From JBHJOF01 sp050330055 (lineage in GTDB: Bacteria > Pseudomonadota > Alphaproteobacteria > Kiloniellales > JAKSDN01), in the NCBI GenBank assembly GCA_050330055.1, contig JBHJOF010000078.1, positions 1-64,000 of the forward strand: DNA of 64,000 bases, read 5' to 3'. Within the stretch, counting starts at the first letter, position 1; each line of letters begins with the position of its first letter. The notes beneath the pieces are model-generated. The model did not search any database, was not told the DNA's origin, and saw only the letters and a program-made list of their open reading frames with translations. Made by a program: the position numbers and the translations under genes. This document shows, one piece after another, positions 1 to 9,789 of this stretch.

Positions 1-210
1 CGAAGAACGAACAATGCAGTCGGGCCGCTGCGCGAGCCGCTGCAGATGCGAGTGCGGGAATGGAGCAATAATATTTCGTTAGAGGGCTTAATAGCGATCA
101 ATTATTGCAAAGCTATCCAATTCCCGCGCTTCAGCAAAGCGGGTTGCCACGAGGTGAAGCGAGACGATCCTCGCGATGAGGACACGCGCCACCCTCGGTG
201 ACAGCGGACG

Positions 211-1653
211 TCAACTCATTGTCCAGAGGCTGACCGGCGGGTTGCGGGCGGCCCAGGGGCGGGCGCGTTCGAGCTGACCGGCCAGGCGCAGCAGCAGCGC
301 CTCGTTGCCGAAGGCGGCGCCCAGCATGATGCCGACCGGAAGGCCGCTCTCGCTCTGGTGCAGCGGCAGGCTGATCGCCGGACAGCCTGTGGCGTTGTAG
401 ACCGTATTATGCTGGTTGAAACGCCAGAGCCGCTTGAAGAACAACGGCGCATCCTCCATGTCGGCATCGAGATGGCCGAGCTCTGGCGGCAGGGTCGCCA
501 TGGTCGGCGTCAGCCAGACGTCGTAGGTCTCGAAGTAGCGGGCGAAGCTGCGGGTCACCCGGTTGAGCCTGGTAAGCGTCGCCAGCAGGTCGACGGCCGA
601 CAGCTTGCGGCCCTGCTCCATGAGCCAGAGATTATTGTTCTCGACCAGCTCGCGGGTCGGCGGGATACCGGTCGAGGCTTCGCGTTCGGCCATTACCCAT
701 GCGGTGTTGGCGGCAAAGAGCGTCATGAAGATGTCGTCCATCATCTCCGCGTCCCATTGCGGCGAGGCCTCCTCGACGGTATGGCCGAGGTCCTCGAGCA
801 AAGCCGCGGTGGCATCGACCGCCGCCAGGCAGTCAGGATCGAAGGCGCTGTTGGTGCCCTCACGGGCGAAGCCGATGCGCAGGCGGCCCGGCTCGGCCGT
901 CACCTCCTCGGCGAAGGGCCGCGTCGGCAGCGGGGCAATGTATGGATCGCCGACGTCGGGACCGGCCGTGATATCGAGCAGAACCGCCGTGTCGCGAACG
1001 CTGCGGCTCACCACGTGCTCGGCCACCAGGCCGTTCCAGCCCTCGCCTGCGTCGGGTCCGAGCGGGTTGCGTCCACGCGTCGGCTTGAGTCCGACCAGGC
1101 CGCAGCAGGAGGCCGGCCCGCGGATCGATCCGCCGCCGTCGTTGGCGTGCGCCGCCGGCACTATTCCTGCGGCGACCGCCGCGGCCGAGCCGCCGGAAGA
1201 GCCGCCCGGCGTGTGCTCCGGGTTCCAGGGGTTGTGGGTGGCGCCATTGGCGACCGGCTCGGTCGAGCCGCTGGAGCCGAGCTCGGGCGTGTTGGTCTTG
1301 CCGACCACCACCAGGCCGGCCTGCTTCCAGCGCTTCAGAATCTCGCTGTCGTGGTTGCGGGTCCAGCCCTTGAAGTAGCGACTGCCGCAGTCGGTCGGCA
1401 GGCCGGCCCAGGAGACCACAAGGTCCTTCAGCAGGAAGGGCACGCCTTTGAGCGGGCCGTCCGGCAAGGGTCCCTCGACCGCCGCCTCCGCCTGCTCGGC
1501 CATCAGCGTGATCACCGCATTGAGCTGCGGGTTCAGCGCTTCGATGGCACGCAGCGCGGCCTCCACGAGCTCAGCCGGCGCGACCTGCTTGTTGCGCACC
1601 AGCTCGGCAAGGCCGACCGCATCATGCGACACATAGTCCTGTAGACTGAGCAT
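211..1653 (-). CDS. Amidase signature family protein
   Basis: A 480-residue amidase that hydrolyses a carboxamide to acid plus ammonia; the substrate is unknown. The Ser-cisSer-Lys triad of the family is visible: a Lys in LLKDLV near residue 77, the glycine/serine-rich [14 protein letters not shown], and the nucleophile serine in [14 protein letters not shown]. Length is typical for the family. It starts with ATG at 1653 behind a GGAGGACGGGAGAG-type ribosome site and lies 24 bp after the ABC ATPase gene, so it is the last gene of the peptide-transport operon. That context suggests it acts on imported amides, peptide amides or lactam-derived compounds. The amidase call is firm; the substrate is inference. 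Confidence 0.9.
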   Translation of the reverse strand: MLSLQDYVSHDAVGLAELVRNKQVAPAELVEAALRAIEALNPQLNAVITLMAEQAEAAVEGPLPDGPLKGVPFLLKDLVVSWAGLPTDCGSRYFKGWTRNHDSEILKRWKQAGLVVVGKTNTPELGSSGSTEPVANGATHNPWNPEHTPGGSSGGSAAAVAAGIVPAAHANDGGGSIRGPASCCGLVGLKPTRGRNPLGPDAGEGWNGLVAEHVVSRSVRDTAVLLDITAGPDVGDPYIAPLPTRPFAEEVTAEPGRLRIGFAREGTNSAFDPDCLAAVDATAALLEDLGHTVEEASPQWDAEMMDDIFMTLFAANTAWVMAEREASTGIPPTRELVENNNLWLMEQGRKLSAVDLLATLTRLNRVTRSFARYFETYDVWLTPTMATLPPELGHLDADMEDAPLFFKRLWRFNQHNTVYNATGCPAISLPLHQSESGLPVGIMLGAAFGNEALLLRLAGQLERARPWAARNPPVSLWTMS

Positions 1654-1677
1654 TCTCTCCCGTCCTCCTTTGCGCCC

Positions 1678-2658
1678 TCACGTTTCGTGCAGGAAGCAGG
1701 CGACCTGGTGACCCGAGGCCAGCTGGCGCAACCGTGGCTCGCGCTCCGAGCAGACCGGCATGCGGTGCGGGCAGCGCGTATGGAAGCGGCAGCCGACGGG
1801 CGGCGCGATCGGGCTCGGCACGTCACCCTCCAGGCCGCCCAGGTCCTGCGCCCGCTTGGCCCTGGGATCAGGCGAGGGGATCGCCTGCATCAGCGCCTGG
1901 GTATAGGGATGCAAGGGCTCGCGGTACAGCGTCTCGCTCGGCGCCAGCTCGACGATCTTACCCAGGTACATGACCGCCGTGGTGTCGCAGACCCGCTTGA
2001 TGACGCTGAGATCGTGCGAGATGAAGATGTAGGACAGCGCGAAGTCCTGCTGCAGGCGCAGCAGAAGATTGAGAATCTGCGCCTGGATCGAGACGTCGAG
2101 CGCCGACACCGGCTCGTCGAAGACCACCAGCTTGGGCCGCAGGATCAGAGCACGGGCAATGGCCACGCGCTGGCACTGGCCGCCGCTGAACTCGTGCGGA
2201 TAGCGGTCGTAGTCGCGCGGCTTGAGGCCGACCACCTCGAGCAGCTCGCGCGCCTTCTCGGCCCGCTCGGCGCGACCGCCGTGGCCGTGGAAGCGCAGCG
2301 GCTCGGCGATGTTGACGCCGACGCTCATGCGTGGGTTCAGCGACGACAGCGGGTCCTGGAAGACGAGCTGCATCTCGCGCCGCATGCGCTGCAGATCCTC
2401 GGGCGAGCAGCGCAGCAGCTCGACGCCCTCGAGCCGTACCTCGCCGCGGGTTGCCTCGATCAGGCGCAGCACCAGGCGGGCCGTGGTCGACTTGCCGCAG
2501 CCGCTCTCGCCGACCAGGCCGAGGGTGTGGCCCTGCTCCAGCACGAACGAGATGCCGTCGACCGCCTTCAACACCGCCGGCTTGGCCTGGAAGAGCCGCG
2601 TGCGGCCGACCGGGAAATACTTCACCAGGTCGCGAACCTCGAGGAAGGCGCCACTCAT
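1678..2658 (-). CDS. Dipeptide/oligopeptide ABC transporter ATP-binding protein (OppF/DppF type)
   Basis: Cytoplasmic ATPase of a peptide importer, 326 residues. Walker A is GESGCGKST, the signature is [15 protein letters not shown] and Walker B is [12 protein letters not shown]. The C-terminal extension has the cysteine-bearing [16 protein letters not shown] stretch typical of the oligopeptide/dipeptide ATPase C-terminal domain. Its start codon overlaps the stop of the preceding ATPase gene by 4 bp, so the two are translationally coupled. Paired OppD/OppF ATPases normally form a heterodimer beneath the two permeases encoded just upstream. Confidence 0.93.
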   Translation of the reverse strand: MSGAFLEVRDLVKYFPVGRTRLFQAKPAVLKAVDGISFVLEQGHTLGLVGESGCGKSTTARLVLRLIEATRGEVRLEGVELLRCSPEDLQRMRREMQLVFQDPLSSLNPRMSVGVNIAEPLRFHGHGGRAERAEKARELLEVVGLKPRDYDRYPHEFSGGQCQRVAIARALILRPKLVVFDEPVSALDVSIQAQILNLLLRLQQDFALSYIFISHDLSVIKRVCDTTAVMYLGKIVELAPSETLYREPLHPYTQALMQAIPSPDPRAKRAQDLGGLEGDVPSPIAPPVGCRFHTRCPHRMPVCSEREPRLRQLASGHQVACFLHET

Positions 2659-3650
2659 GATGCGGCGGCCTCCGCTGCCTCGTCGACCAGGTGGCAGGCG
2701 ACCAGGTGCCCCTCGGCGCTGCGCCGCAGCGCCGGGTGAGTCTCGCAGCGCCCGAAGGCGGCGGCACAGCGTGGCCGGAAACTGCAGCCTTGAGGCAGGT
2801 CGGCGAGATCCGGCGGGATGCCCGGGATCGGCCGCAGCGGCACCGCGCGGGTGTCGTCGAGCCGCACCAGCGAGGCCAGCAAGCCCTTGGTGTAGGGATG
2901 CTGCGGCCGCTCGAAGATGCTGGCGACCTCGCCGTACTCGACCATGCGGCCGGCGTACATGACCATGACCTCGTCGGCCATGGCGGCGACCACGCCGAGG
3001 TCGTGAGTCACCAGGATCAGCGCGCTGTTGAGCGAGCGCTGGATGTCCTTCAGCAGGCGCAGGATCTGCGCCTGGATGGTGACGTCGAGCGCGGTGGTCG
3101 GCTCGTCGGCGATCAAGAGGTCGGGACCGCAGGCGATGGCGCCGGCGATCAGCACGCGCTGGCGCATGCCGCCGCTGAACTGGTGCGGGTACTCGCCGTA
3201 CCGTGCTTCCGGGTGCGGGATGCCGACCCGCCCCATAAGCTCGACGGCACGGCGTTTCGCCTCGTCGCGCCCGAGGCCGCGGTGCACGATCAGGCCTTCG
3301 GCGATCTGCTCGCCGACCCGGAAGGCCGGGTTGAGCGAGGTCATGGGGTCTTGGAAGATCATCGCCATGCGGTCGCCGCGCAGTTTCGCCATCTCGACCT
3401 CGGAAAGCGCGGTTAGGTCACGGTCGCGGTAGAGGATGCGGCCACCGACAATGCGCCCCGGTGGGTCGATCAGCCGCATGATGGAGAGCGAGGTTACGGT
3501 CTTGCCCGAGCCGGACTCGCCGACGATGCAGAGGGTGCGGCCCTCGCGGAGGGTGAAGGACAGGCCGTCCACCGCCTTGAGGATCCCGCTCTTGAGGCCG
3601 AAGTGGGTGCGCAGCTCCTCGACCCGCAGGATGACGCCATTCTCGCTCAT
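2655..3650 (-). CDS. Dipeptide/oligopeptide ABC transporter ATP-binding protein (OppD/DppD type)
   Basis: Second ATPase of the peptide importer, 331 residues. Walker A is GESGSGKT, the Q-loop segment is [12 protein letters not shown], the signature is [15 protein letters not shown] and Walker B is [14 protein letters not shown]. The Cys-containing C-terminal peptide-transporter extension is present ([14 protein letters not shown]). It is encoded 15 bp after the OppC-type permease and overlaps the next ATPase gene by 4 bp. Assignment to the D rather than the F subunit rests on gene order and on the downstream partner resembling OppF. Confidence 0.92.
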   Translation of the reverse strand: MSENGVILRVEELRTHFGLKSGILKAVDGLSFTLREGRTLCIVGESGSGKTVTSLSIMRLIDPPGRIVGGRILYRDRDLTALSEVEMAKLRGDRMAMIFQDPMTSLNPAFRVGEQIAEGLIVHRGLGRDEAKRRAVELMGRVGIPHPEARYGEYPHQFSGGMRQRVLIAGAIACGPDLLIADEPTTALDVTIQAQILRLLKDIQRSLNSALILVTHDLGVVAAMADEVMVMYAGRMVEYGEVASIFERPQHPYTKGLLASLVRLDDTRAVPLRPIPGIPPDLADLPQGCSFRPRCAAAFGRCETHPALRRSAEGHLVACHLVDEAAEAAAS

Positions 3651-3665
3651 CGCCCCGCCCGCCCC

Positions 3666-4571
3666 CTAGGCCGAGTGATGGCGCGCGCCGGCGCGCGGGT
3701 CGAGGGCGTCGCGGAGGCCGTCGCCGACGTAGTTGAAGGCGAGCGCCACCAGCACGATCATCAGGCCAGGAAAGATGGTGGCGTGAGGCGCCCTCCTCAG
3801 CACGACGCGGCCGTCGCTCACCATGGTGCCCCAGTCGGCGGCCGGCGGCTGCACTCCTAGCCCGAGGAACGAGAGGCCGGAGCCGACCACGATCATCAGG
3901 CCGACCAGGGTGGTGGCATAGACGATCACCGGCGAGATCATGTTGGGCAGCACGTAGCGCAGAATGATCGCCGCCTCGCCTGCGCCGCCGGCCCGTGCCG
4001 CCTCGATGTAGGGCTGCGCCGTGACGCCGAGCGTCGAGGTGCGCACGATGCGCGAGATGTAGGGCACCAGCACCACGGTGATGGCGACGATCTCGGTGAA
4101 GACGCCGGGCTGCAGTACACCGGCGATGGCGATCGCCAGCAGCACCAGCGGCACGGCGAAGAGCGCATCCAGGGTACGCATGATCACCTGGTCGATCCAG
4201 CGCCCGAAATAGCCGGCCAGGAGGCCCAGCACCAGGCTGATCAGCGTGGCGACCAGGGTCGGCAGGAAGCCGACCAGAAGCGAGATGCGGCCGCCGTAGA
4301 GCAGGCGGGTCAGGATGTCGCGGCCGTTACTGTCGCTGCCCAGCCAGTAGCCCTCGGTCAAGGGCGGCTGGTTGCGCATCATGCGCGCGGCCTCGTAGGG
4401 ATCGTGCGGGCTGATGTAGGGCGCGAAGAGCGCCAGCAGCAGAACGACTACGAGGAACAGCAGCGAGACCAGGGCGGCTCGATCGCGGGCGAAGGCGCCC
4501 CAGGCGCGGGCCAGACGGCCGTGGCGCGGCGCCTCGGCGGCGGGGGCGGCGGCGTGGGGCAGGTCCGTCAT
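3666..4571 (-). CDS. Dipeptide ABC transporter permease (OppC/DppC type)
   Basis: Inner-membrane permease, 301 residues. After a cytoplasmic N-terminus of about 30 residues there is a first hydrophobic helix, then the DppC-type periplasmic sequence with SPHDPYEAARM and YWLGSDSNGRDILTRLLYGGR, and about five further helices. The cytoplasmic coupling loop EAARAGGAGEAAIILRYVLPN matches the EAA motif that docks on the ATPases. The start codon directly abuts the stop of the OppB-type gene, so the two permeases are certainly co-expressed. Confidence 0.92.
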   Translation of the reverse strand: MTDLPHAAAPAAEAPRHGRLARAWGAFARDRAALVSLLFLVVVLLLALFAPYISPHDPYEAARMMRNQPPLTEGYWLGSDSNGRDILTRLLYGGRISLLVGFLPTLVATLISLVLGLLAGYFGRWIDQVIMRTLDALFAVPLVLLAIAIAGVLQPGVFTEIVAITVVLVPYISRIVRTSTLGVTAQPYIEAARAGGAGEAAIILRYVLPNMISPVIVYATTLVGLMIVVGSGLSFLGLGVQPPAADWGTMVSDGRVVLRRAPHATIFPGLMIVLVALAFNYVGDGLRDALDPRAGARHHSA

Positions 4572-5522
4572 CTAGACCACCCGCACCCGCGGATCGAGGA
4601 AGGCGTTCAGGATGTCGATCGCCAAGTTTACCAGCACGAAGGCCAGCGCGATGATCAGGATCGCCGCCTGCACCACCGGCACGTCGCGGGCCACGATCGA
4701 GTAGTAGAGCTGGTTGCCCAGTCCGGGCCAGGCGAAGACCACCTCGGTGAAGAGCGCGCCGCCCAGGAGAAAGCCGAGTTGCAGGCCCGAGATGGTGGCG
4801 ATCGGCGGCAGCGCGTTGCGCAGCGCGTGCTTCCACAGGATGGTGCGGGCCGGGATGCCCTTTGCGCGGGCGACCCGGATGTAACCCTGGCCCAGCACCT
4901 CGAGCATGGAGGAGCGTACCATGCGAGTGATGATGGCGGCTGGGGCCGCCGCCGTGGCAATCGCGGGCAGCACCAGATGGTGGGCGATGTCGAGCGCACC
5001 GCCGTCGCCCGTGATGCTGACCATACCGGTGGCCGGGAACCAGCGCACCTCGAGCGCGAAGGCGAGCACCAGCAGCAGGGCCAGCCAGTAGGGCGGCGTC
5101 GAGCCGACCACGAGGGTGACCGACATGGAGACGCGATCGAAGGTCGAATAGGACTTGGCGGCGGCGTACATGCCGATGAAGAAGCCGACGCAGAGCGCGA
5201 GCAGCAGGCTGGCCAGCGCCAGGATCACGGTGTTGCCGAAGCGCGGCAGCACCACCTGGCTGACCGCGCGCTGGGTGTGCACCGAGATACCGAAATCGCC
5301 CTGCAGAACTTGGCCGACCCACTTGGCGTACTGCACCACCAGCGGCCGGTCGAGGCCCAGGGCCTCGCGCAGCCGCTGCTTGGCCTCCTCTGTTGCCATG
5401 GGCCCGAGCAGCGCGTCGGTCACGTCGCCCGGCGCCAGGTGGACCAGCAGGAAGACGAAGACCGAAAGGCCGAAGAGGATCGGCAGCACCGCCAGGAGGC
5501 GCGTGATGATCTGCCTAAGCAA
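4572..5522 (-). CDS. Dipeptide ABC transporter permease (OppB/DppB type)
   Basis: Inner-membrane permease, 316 residues, with an N-terminal helix (LLAVLPILFGLSVFVFLLVH), the family segment LAPGDVTDALLGP and about six membrane helices. Its EAA-like loop is YIRVARAKGIPARTILWKHALRNAL. It is the first of four tightly packed transport genes. It is separated from the substrate-binding-protein gene upstream by 305 bp that hold a long palindromic repeat. Confidence 0.92.
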   Translation of the reverse strand: MLRQIITRLLAVLPILFGLSVFVFLLVHLAPGDVTDALLGPMATEEAKQRLREALGLDRPLVVQYAKWVGQVLQGDFGISVHTQRAVSQVVLPRFGNTVILALASLLLALCVGFFIGMYAAAKSYSTFDRVSMSVTLVVGSTPPYWLALLLVLAFALEVRWFPATGMVSITGDGGALDIAHHLVLPAIATAAAPAAIITRMVRSSMLEVLGQGYIRVARAKGIPARTILWKHALRNALPPIATISGLQLGFLLGGALFTEVVFAWPGLGNQLYYSIVARDVPVVQAAILIIALAFVLVNLAIDILNAFLDPRVRVV

Positions 5523-5583
5523 GGCCGGCCCCTCCGGGACTCAGACTCTCGGGCCCAATCACAGGCCCCGAAACTTCCCAAGC

Positions 5584-5698
5584 TGTCATGCCCGGACTTG
5601 ATCCGGGCATCCATCGTGCAGCGGCACCATGGATTGCCGGGCCTTCGCCGCGCCGAAGGGGCTTCGGCCCCGCAGGCGGGTCAAGCCCGGCAATGACA
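5584..5698. repeat. Long palindromic intergenic repeat (TGTCATGCCCGG...CCGGCAATGACA)
   Basis: The ends are inverted copies of each other: TGTCATGCCCGGACTTGATC at the left, and at the right GATTGCCGGG and GTCAAGCCCGGCAATGACA, which pair with the left arm. A central GCCGCGCCGAAGGGGCTTCGGCCCC hairpin is nested inside. This style of repeat is common between genes in alphaproteobacteria. Its position between the binding-protein gene and the permease genes is where a hairpin could stabilise the upstream mRNA and lower expression of the downstream genes. The rest of the 305-bp spacer holds nothing else I can identify. Confidence 0.75.
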
Positions 5699-5827
5699 GT
5701 GAGTAGGAACCTCCCGTCCGAGCCACAGCACGCAGACATTAATGGCGATCGTTCACCCACGCGGCACAGCATAGCGCGAGGGAGCGCCGCAGCGAAGCCG
5801 CGACGCCCCTCGCCCCGTTCCAGCCGG

Positions 5828-7414
5828 CTACTGCTCGATCCAGACGGTCGAGAAGTCGTACCAGTCGTTCGGCGGGTTGACGAAGCCCTTGACGCTCGGC
5901 GCCAGGAAGATCGGCTGCAGGTCGTCGACCAGGGGGACGAAAGCCGCGTCCTCCATGATCAGCTTGTTGATCTCCTGATAGATCGCCCGCGCCTTGGTCT
6001 CGTCCTTCTCGGTCACGGCCTGGTCCATCAGCTTGTCGACCTCTTCGTTGCAGTACCAGCCCGAGTTGACGCCATTCGGCGGGAACGACTTGCAGCTCGC
6101 CACGATGCGGATGAACGAGGGATAGGTCATGCCCCAGCCGATGTGGTTCATGGCGATGTCCTCGGTCATGCCTGACGCCCAGCGGCGCAGATAGGCGATC
6201 CACTCGAACTTCTGGATCTTGACGTCGATGCCGATTTTCTTGAGATCGCGCTGGATCCAGGATTCGACCAACTCGCCGGTGCCGTACTGGAAGATGTCCC
6301 AATTGATCGCGAAGCCGTCGGGATAGCCGGCCTCGGTCAGCAGCGCCTTGGCCTTGTCCGGATCGTAGTCGTAGAAGCGGAAATCCGGATCGTAGGCGAA
6401 GGTGCCGGGCGACAGCATGCCGTGCTCGACGCGGCCGGTACCGGCGTAGATCTCGCGCACCAGGCCCTCCTTGTCGATCGCCATGTTGAGCGCCTGGCGC
6501 ACCTTCTTGTCCTTGAGGATCGGGTGCTTGAAGTTCAGGTGGATGAAGACGTAGTTCGGCACGTTGTCGTTTGTGGTCAGTAGGAAGCCTTCATCCTTCA
6601 GGTCCTCGACGTCGTCCCACGGCGGCACGCCGATGAAGTTGACCTCGCCGGTCCGAAGGGCGTTGACCCGGGTTGCCGGATCCTCCAGCGGCCGGAAGAT
6701 GATGCGGTCGAGCTTGGCCTTGCGGCCCCAATAGTCGTCGTTGCGCTCCAGCACGGTCTTCACACCCTGCTCGCGCTCGACGAACTTGAAGGGGCCAGTG
6801 CCGACCGGATTCAGTGCAATACCTTCGTTGCCGTACTGCTCGACCGACGTCGGGCTGATCATCAGCGGCTGGCCGTAGCTCTGCAGGCCGGTGCGCAGCC
6901 ACTCGTAGTTCGGCTGGGTCAGCGTGATCTTGACGGTCATGTCGTCGATCTTCTCGACCGCCTTGATCCACTGGGTGTAGGCCGAGACGAAGGCGGCCGA
7001 CTTTTCGTAGTAGTTTGGCGAGTCCTTATCCCAGAAGCGCTCGAAGTTGAACATCACCGCGTCGGCGTCGAAGGGCTCGCCATCGTGGAACTCGACCCCA
7101 TCGCGCAGGTGGAAGGTGTAGACGGTACCGTCGTCGGAGACCTCCCATGAGGTCGCTAGCCCCGGCACCAGCCTGGGCGTCATTACGTCGGCCTCAGTCA
7201 GGTCCTCCTTCACGAAGCTTTCGAAGATGTTGTAGGTCACGTGATAGGTGACCCAGCCGCCGGTGGCGTGCGGGTCGAGAATATCGTGATCGGCCGGCAT
7301 GCCGTAGATCAGCGTGCCTTGAGCCCGGGCCTCCTGCGCGCCCAACGCCGCCGCGCCGATCAGCGCGCCGGCGGCGAGTGCCATGAAGGCCCGTCGCGTC
7401 CATGTCCTCAGCAT
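5828..7414 (-). CDS. Peptide ABC transporter substrate-binding protein (DppA/OppA family)
   Basis: Periplasmic solute-binding protein of family 5, 528 residues from the chosen ATG. A longer frame extends upstream, but the ATG at 7414 has a strong GAGGAGGGG ribosome site 6 bp before it and is followed at once by a signal peptide with twin arginines (TWTRRAFMALAAGALIGAAALG, cleavage near AQEARAQ). The mature part has family hallmarks: TSWEVSDDGTVYTFHLRDGVEFHDGEPFDADAVMFNFE (family-5 signature region) and VGTGPFKF. It supplies ligand to the OppBCDF-type complex encoded next. The ligand is probably a di- or oligopeptide, judging from the pyroglutamyl-peptidase upstream. Confidence 0.92.
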   Translation of the reverse strand: MLRTWTRRAFMALAAGALIGAAALGAQEARAQGTLIYGMPADHDILDPHATGGWVTYHVTYNIFESFVKEDLTEADVMTPRLVPGLATSWEVSDDGTVYTFHLRDGVEFHDGEPFDADAVMFNFERFWDKDSPNYYEKSAAFVSAYTQWIKAVEKIDDMTVKITLTQPNYEWLRTGLQSYGQPLMISPTSVEQYGNEGIALNPVGTGPFKFVEREQGVKTVLERNDDYWGRKAKLDRIIFRPLEDPATRVNALRTGEVNFIGVPPWDDVEDLKDEGFLLTTNDNVPNYVFIHLNFKHPILKDKKVRQALNMAIDKEGLVREIYAGTGRVEHGMLSPGTFAYDPDFRFYDYDPDKAKALLTEAGYPDGFAINWDIFQYGTGELVESWIQRDLKKIGIDVKIQKFEWIAYLRRWASGMTEDIAMNHIGWGMTYPSFIRIVASCKSFPPNGVNSGWYCNEEVDKLMDQAVTEKDETKARAIYQEINKLIMEDAAFVPLVDDLQPIFLAPSVKGFVNPPNDWYDFSTVWIEQ

Positions 7415-7555
7415 TCGTCCCCTCCTCGTTCGCTGACGTCCCCGTTCCCCTTCGCGGTCGGGCGATGTCGCCACGCCCTTGTCCGGGCGGAGTTCGGTAA
7501 GTCTGTGCTCCTCCCCGGAGCAGCTGGCCGCCACTCGGCGCGGCCGCTTCCACTG

Positions 7556-8242
7556 CTATGTTGCCGGCTGCAGCCGTGCGTCCGCCTTGCTGTCCGCAAG
7601 GCCGGTATCCAAGCTGGCCAGCGCCCGCTCGATCGCGATGCGCGCCGCCCGGCTCATGTCCGCCAGCGCCATCGAGGGCTGTGGACCCTCGGCCGCCAGC
7701 AGCCTGGCCGCCAGCTCGGGCGTATAGGGTACGTGCAGGAATCCGCAGCGCGTCTCCAGGCCGTGCCGATCCACCAGGTGGAGCGAGGTATAAAGCATCT
7801 GGTTGCAGAGATGCGTGCCGGCCGCATAGGAAACGCTGGCGGGAATGTCCTCGGCCTGGATCGCCTCGACCATCGCGCGGATCGGCAGGGTCGAGAAGTG
7901 CGCCGCCGCGCCTTCTTCGACGATGGGAACCCCGTCGAGCGTCACGTCGTCGTTGTCGGGCACGTCGAAGTCGCGCCAGTTGATGCCGACCATCTCGCCG
8001 CGCACCCCTACAGTGCCCGGCGCGACGCCGATCCCGAGCCAGATCGCCGGGCGGTGTGCCAGCAGCGCGTCGCGGACCAGGGACAGCAGCACCGTGGTCT
8101 TGACCGGGACCTCGATCGGCACCAGGCGGCAACCGGGCCACGACTGCGCAGCCAGTTGCCGCAGAACCAGGGCGGCGGGATTGGGAGCCGTCTTGGCCCA
8201 GGCACCGTAGCCGGTGACTACGACGGTCGTTTCTCCCGACAT
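7556..8242 (-). CDS. pcp: Pyroglutamyl-peptidase I (cysteine peptidase family C15)
   Basis: Removes N-terminal 5-oxoproline from peptides in the cytoplasm. All three catalytic residues of the family are visible: the Glu in GEMVGIN, the Cys in AAGTHLCNQ and the His in FLHVPYTPE. Length is about 228 residues from MSGET, close to the usual 215; in-frame starts at 8269 and 8326 are also possible. It is the first gene of the minus-strand operon, 141 bp before the binding-protein gene, and divergent from a LysR regulator. This supports a role in using blocked peptides brought in by the transporter. Confidence 0.88.
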   Translation of the reverse strand: MSGETTVVVTGYGAWAKTAPNPAALVLRQLAAQSWPGCRLVPIEVPVKTTVLLSLVRDALLAHRPAIWLGIGVAPGTVGVRGEMVGINWRDFDVPDNDDVTLDGVPIVEEGAAAHFSTLPIRAMVEAIQAEDIPASVSYAAGTHLCNQMLYTSLHLVDRHGLETRCGFLHVPYTPELAARLLAAEGPQPSMALADMSRAARIAIERALASLDTGLADSKADARLQPAT

Positions 8243-8357
8243 CCTCGCGTCCCTGACCTTGTCTTCCATGCGTCGAGCCTTCGCGTTCGGGCCCGATTGC
8301 GCTCCGTTCAGCGAAAAGCCTGCCAAATCGCCGTTAGGGGATCAAATCGCAATACCG

Positions 8358-8383
8358 CATAGCAACATAAGGCAATGTTATAG
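8358..8383. promoter_or_regulatory. Candidate LysR operator between pcp and the LysR gene
   Basis: An imperfect dyad, AACAT-AAGGCA-ATGTT, flanked by ATAG on both sides, lies midway between the divergent pcp operon and the LysR gene. LysR proteins typically bind a T-N11-A dyad in the shared promoter of the genes they control. Only the position and symmetry are seen; binding is inferred. Confidence 0.4.
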
Positions 8384-8536
8384 CCAAGCCGACCTGCAAC
8401 TTACTGTTTCATGTCAGGGGCTAGGTATCGCGTGCCAAGGGCCTGTCATCCTGGACCTCCGCCCGGGGCGCTCGGGTTCGGCGCCCGGGTCTGCCGGGGC
8501 TTTGCTCGCGGAAGCTTTGCCCGCTACCATCGGGCT

Positions 8537-9544
8537 ATGCGCTACCGGCAGATCGAAGCATTCCGCTATGTTATGATCAGTGGCTCGGCCACCGGAGCGG
8601 CCGAGGCGCTGGCCGTGACCCAGCCGGCGATCAGCCGCCTGATCGCCGACCTTGAGGCGGACCTCGGCTTCAAGCTGTTCGAGCGCCACAAGGGCCGGCT
8701 GCTGCCGACCCCCGATGCCCTGCGCTTCTATCAGGGAGTCGAGCAGTACTTCCAGGGCTTCGAGCGGCTCGACCGCATCGCCAAGCAGATTCGTACCCAG
8801 AGCCACGCCGACCTGCGGGTCTGCGCCACCCCGGCGCTCTCGACCTTCCTGTTTCCGACCATCGTGCAGCGCTTTCGCGAGCGCCACCCCGACATTCACC
8901 TCTCCATCGAATCGCTGTCCTCGTCCGAGGTGGTGTCGCGCCTGCGGGGGCATATGGCCGACTTGGCCGTCACTCTCGCCTTTCCCGAGGTGGCGGGCAT
9001 CGCGCAGGAGACGCTTCTGGAGGCGGCGCACGTCTGCGCCTTTCACGAATCGCATCCGCTGGCCGCGCACGAAATCATCACGCCGGAGCACTTCGCCGGC
9101 GAGGAGGTGATTTCGATCCTGCCCTCCGGCCAGGTGAACTGGAACAAGGTGGAGCAGGTGCTGAAGGAAGCCGGCGTCGAATGCCGGCGCGGCATCGGCA
9201 TCCAGAACTCGCACACCGGCTACAGCCTGGTCGCGGCCAAGCTGGCGATCGCGCTGATCGAGCCTTTCGCCGCCCGTACCTGGCTCAAGCACGGCGTCGT
9301 GGTGCGGCCTTTCCGGCCTGAAGTCACCTTTCGCTACGTGATCGCCACGCCGCTGTCCTCGCGTCCGACCGAGCAGGTCGCCGCCTTTGCCGGCATGATC
9401 AAGGACTTCATCCGCGAGCAAGCCGGCTGCTTGACCGGCGAGACCCCGGGGGTCGTAGGGAAACAGACAAGGGCCAAGACCATTGTCGTTACCGATAATT
9501 CCATCCGAAGCGAGTTCGCCCCGGCTCGGAAGACTATGACGTGA
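8537..9544 (+). CDS. LysR-family transcriptional regulator
   Basis: 335 residues from the ATG at 8537, chosen because the winged-helix domain begins directly after it (RYRQIEAFRYVMISGSATGAAEAL, helix-turn-helix VTQPAISRLIADLEADLG). The frame upstream is open but looks non-coding. The remainder is a LysR effector-binding domain. The last 30 or so residues, after GEETPG-like sequence, run past the usual length and may be non-family extension. Divergent to the peptide operon, which it probably controls. The ligand is unknown. Confidence 0.88.
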   Translation: MRYRQIEAFRYVMISGSATGAAEALAVTQPAISRLIADLEADLGFKLFERHKGRLLPTPDALRFYQGVEQYFQGFERLDRIAKQIRTQSHADLRVCATPALSTFLFPTIVQRFRERHPDIHLSIESLSSSEVVSRLRGHMADLAVTLAFPEVAGIAQETLLEAAHVCAFHESHPLAAHEIITPEHFAGEEVISILPSGQVNWNKVEQVLKEAGVECRRGIGIQNSHTGYSLVAAKLAIALIEPFAARTWLKHGVVVRPFRPEVTFRYVIATPLSSRPTEQVAAFAGMIKDFIREQAGCLTGETPGVVGKQTRAKTIVVTDNSIRSEFAPARKTMT

Positions 9545-9789
9545 TCCGTAGCGATGATCGAGATCCTGAGAGCGCTTTGCTGGCTGCTTGTAGGGCGTCG
9601 GGTCACGCGCCCGAGTCGAGGCCGAGAACCTGGTCCCACGGCATCAGCCCATTGTTTTGTGCCGCCAGGCTCCCCGAAAGTTGCCGCTTCGGAACTCCGA
9701 CCGGTTTCTCTTGGTCTGGCCCTTCCGGCTCTGGCCGGGTGTTCTGGCCTCAATGGTCATCGTCAAGCCGGGAGCGGCAGTGCAATGTC

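Noticed and set aside
358..1644. Long open frame antisense to the amidase gene
   Set aside because: It is a shadow of GC-rich codon usage on the real gene; the amino-acid content is Arg/Gly/His-rich with no family signature. The same applies to long antisense frames over the Mo enzyme (12022-13764), soxC (45013-46677) and nosR (53393-55966).
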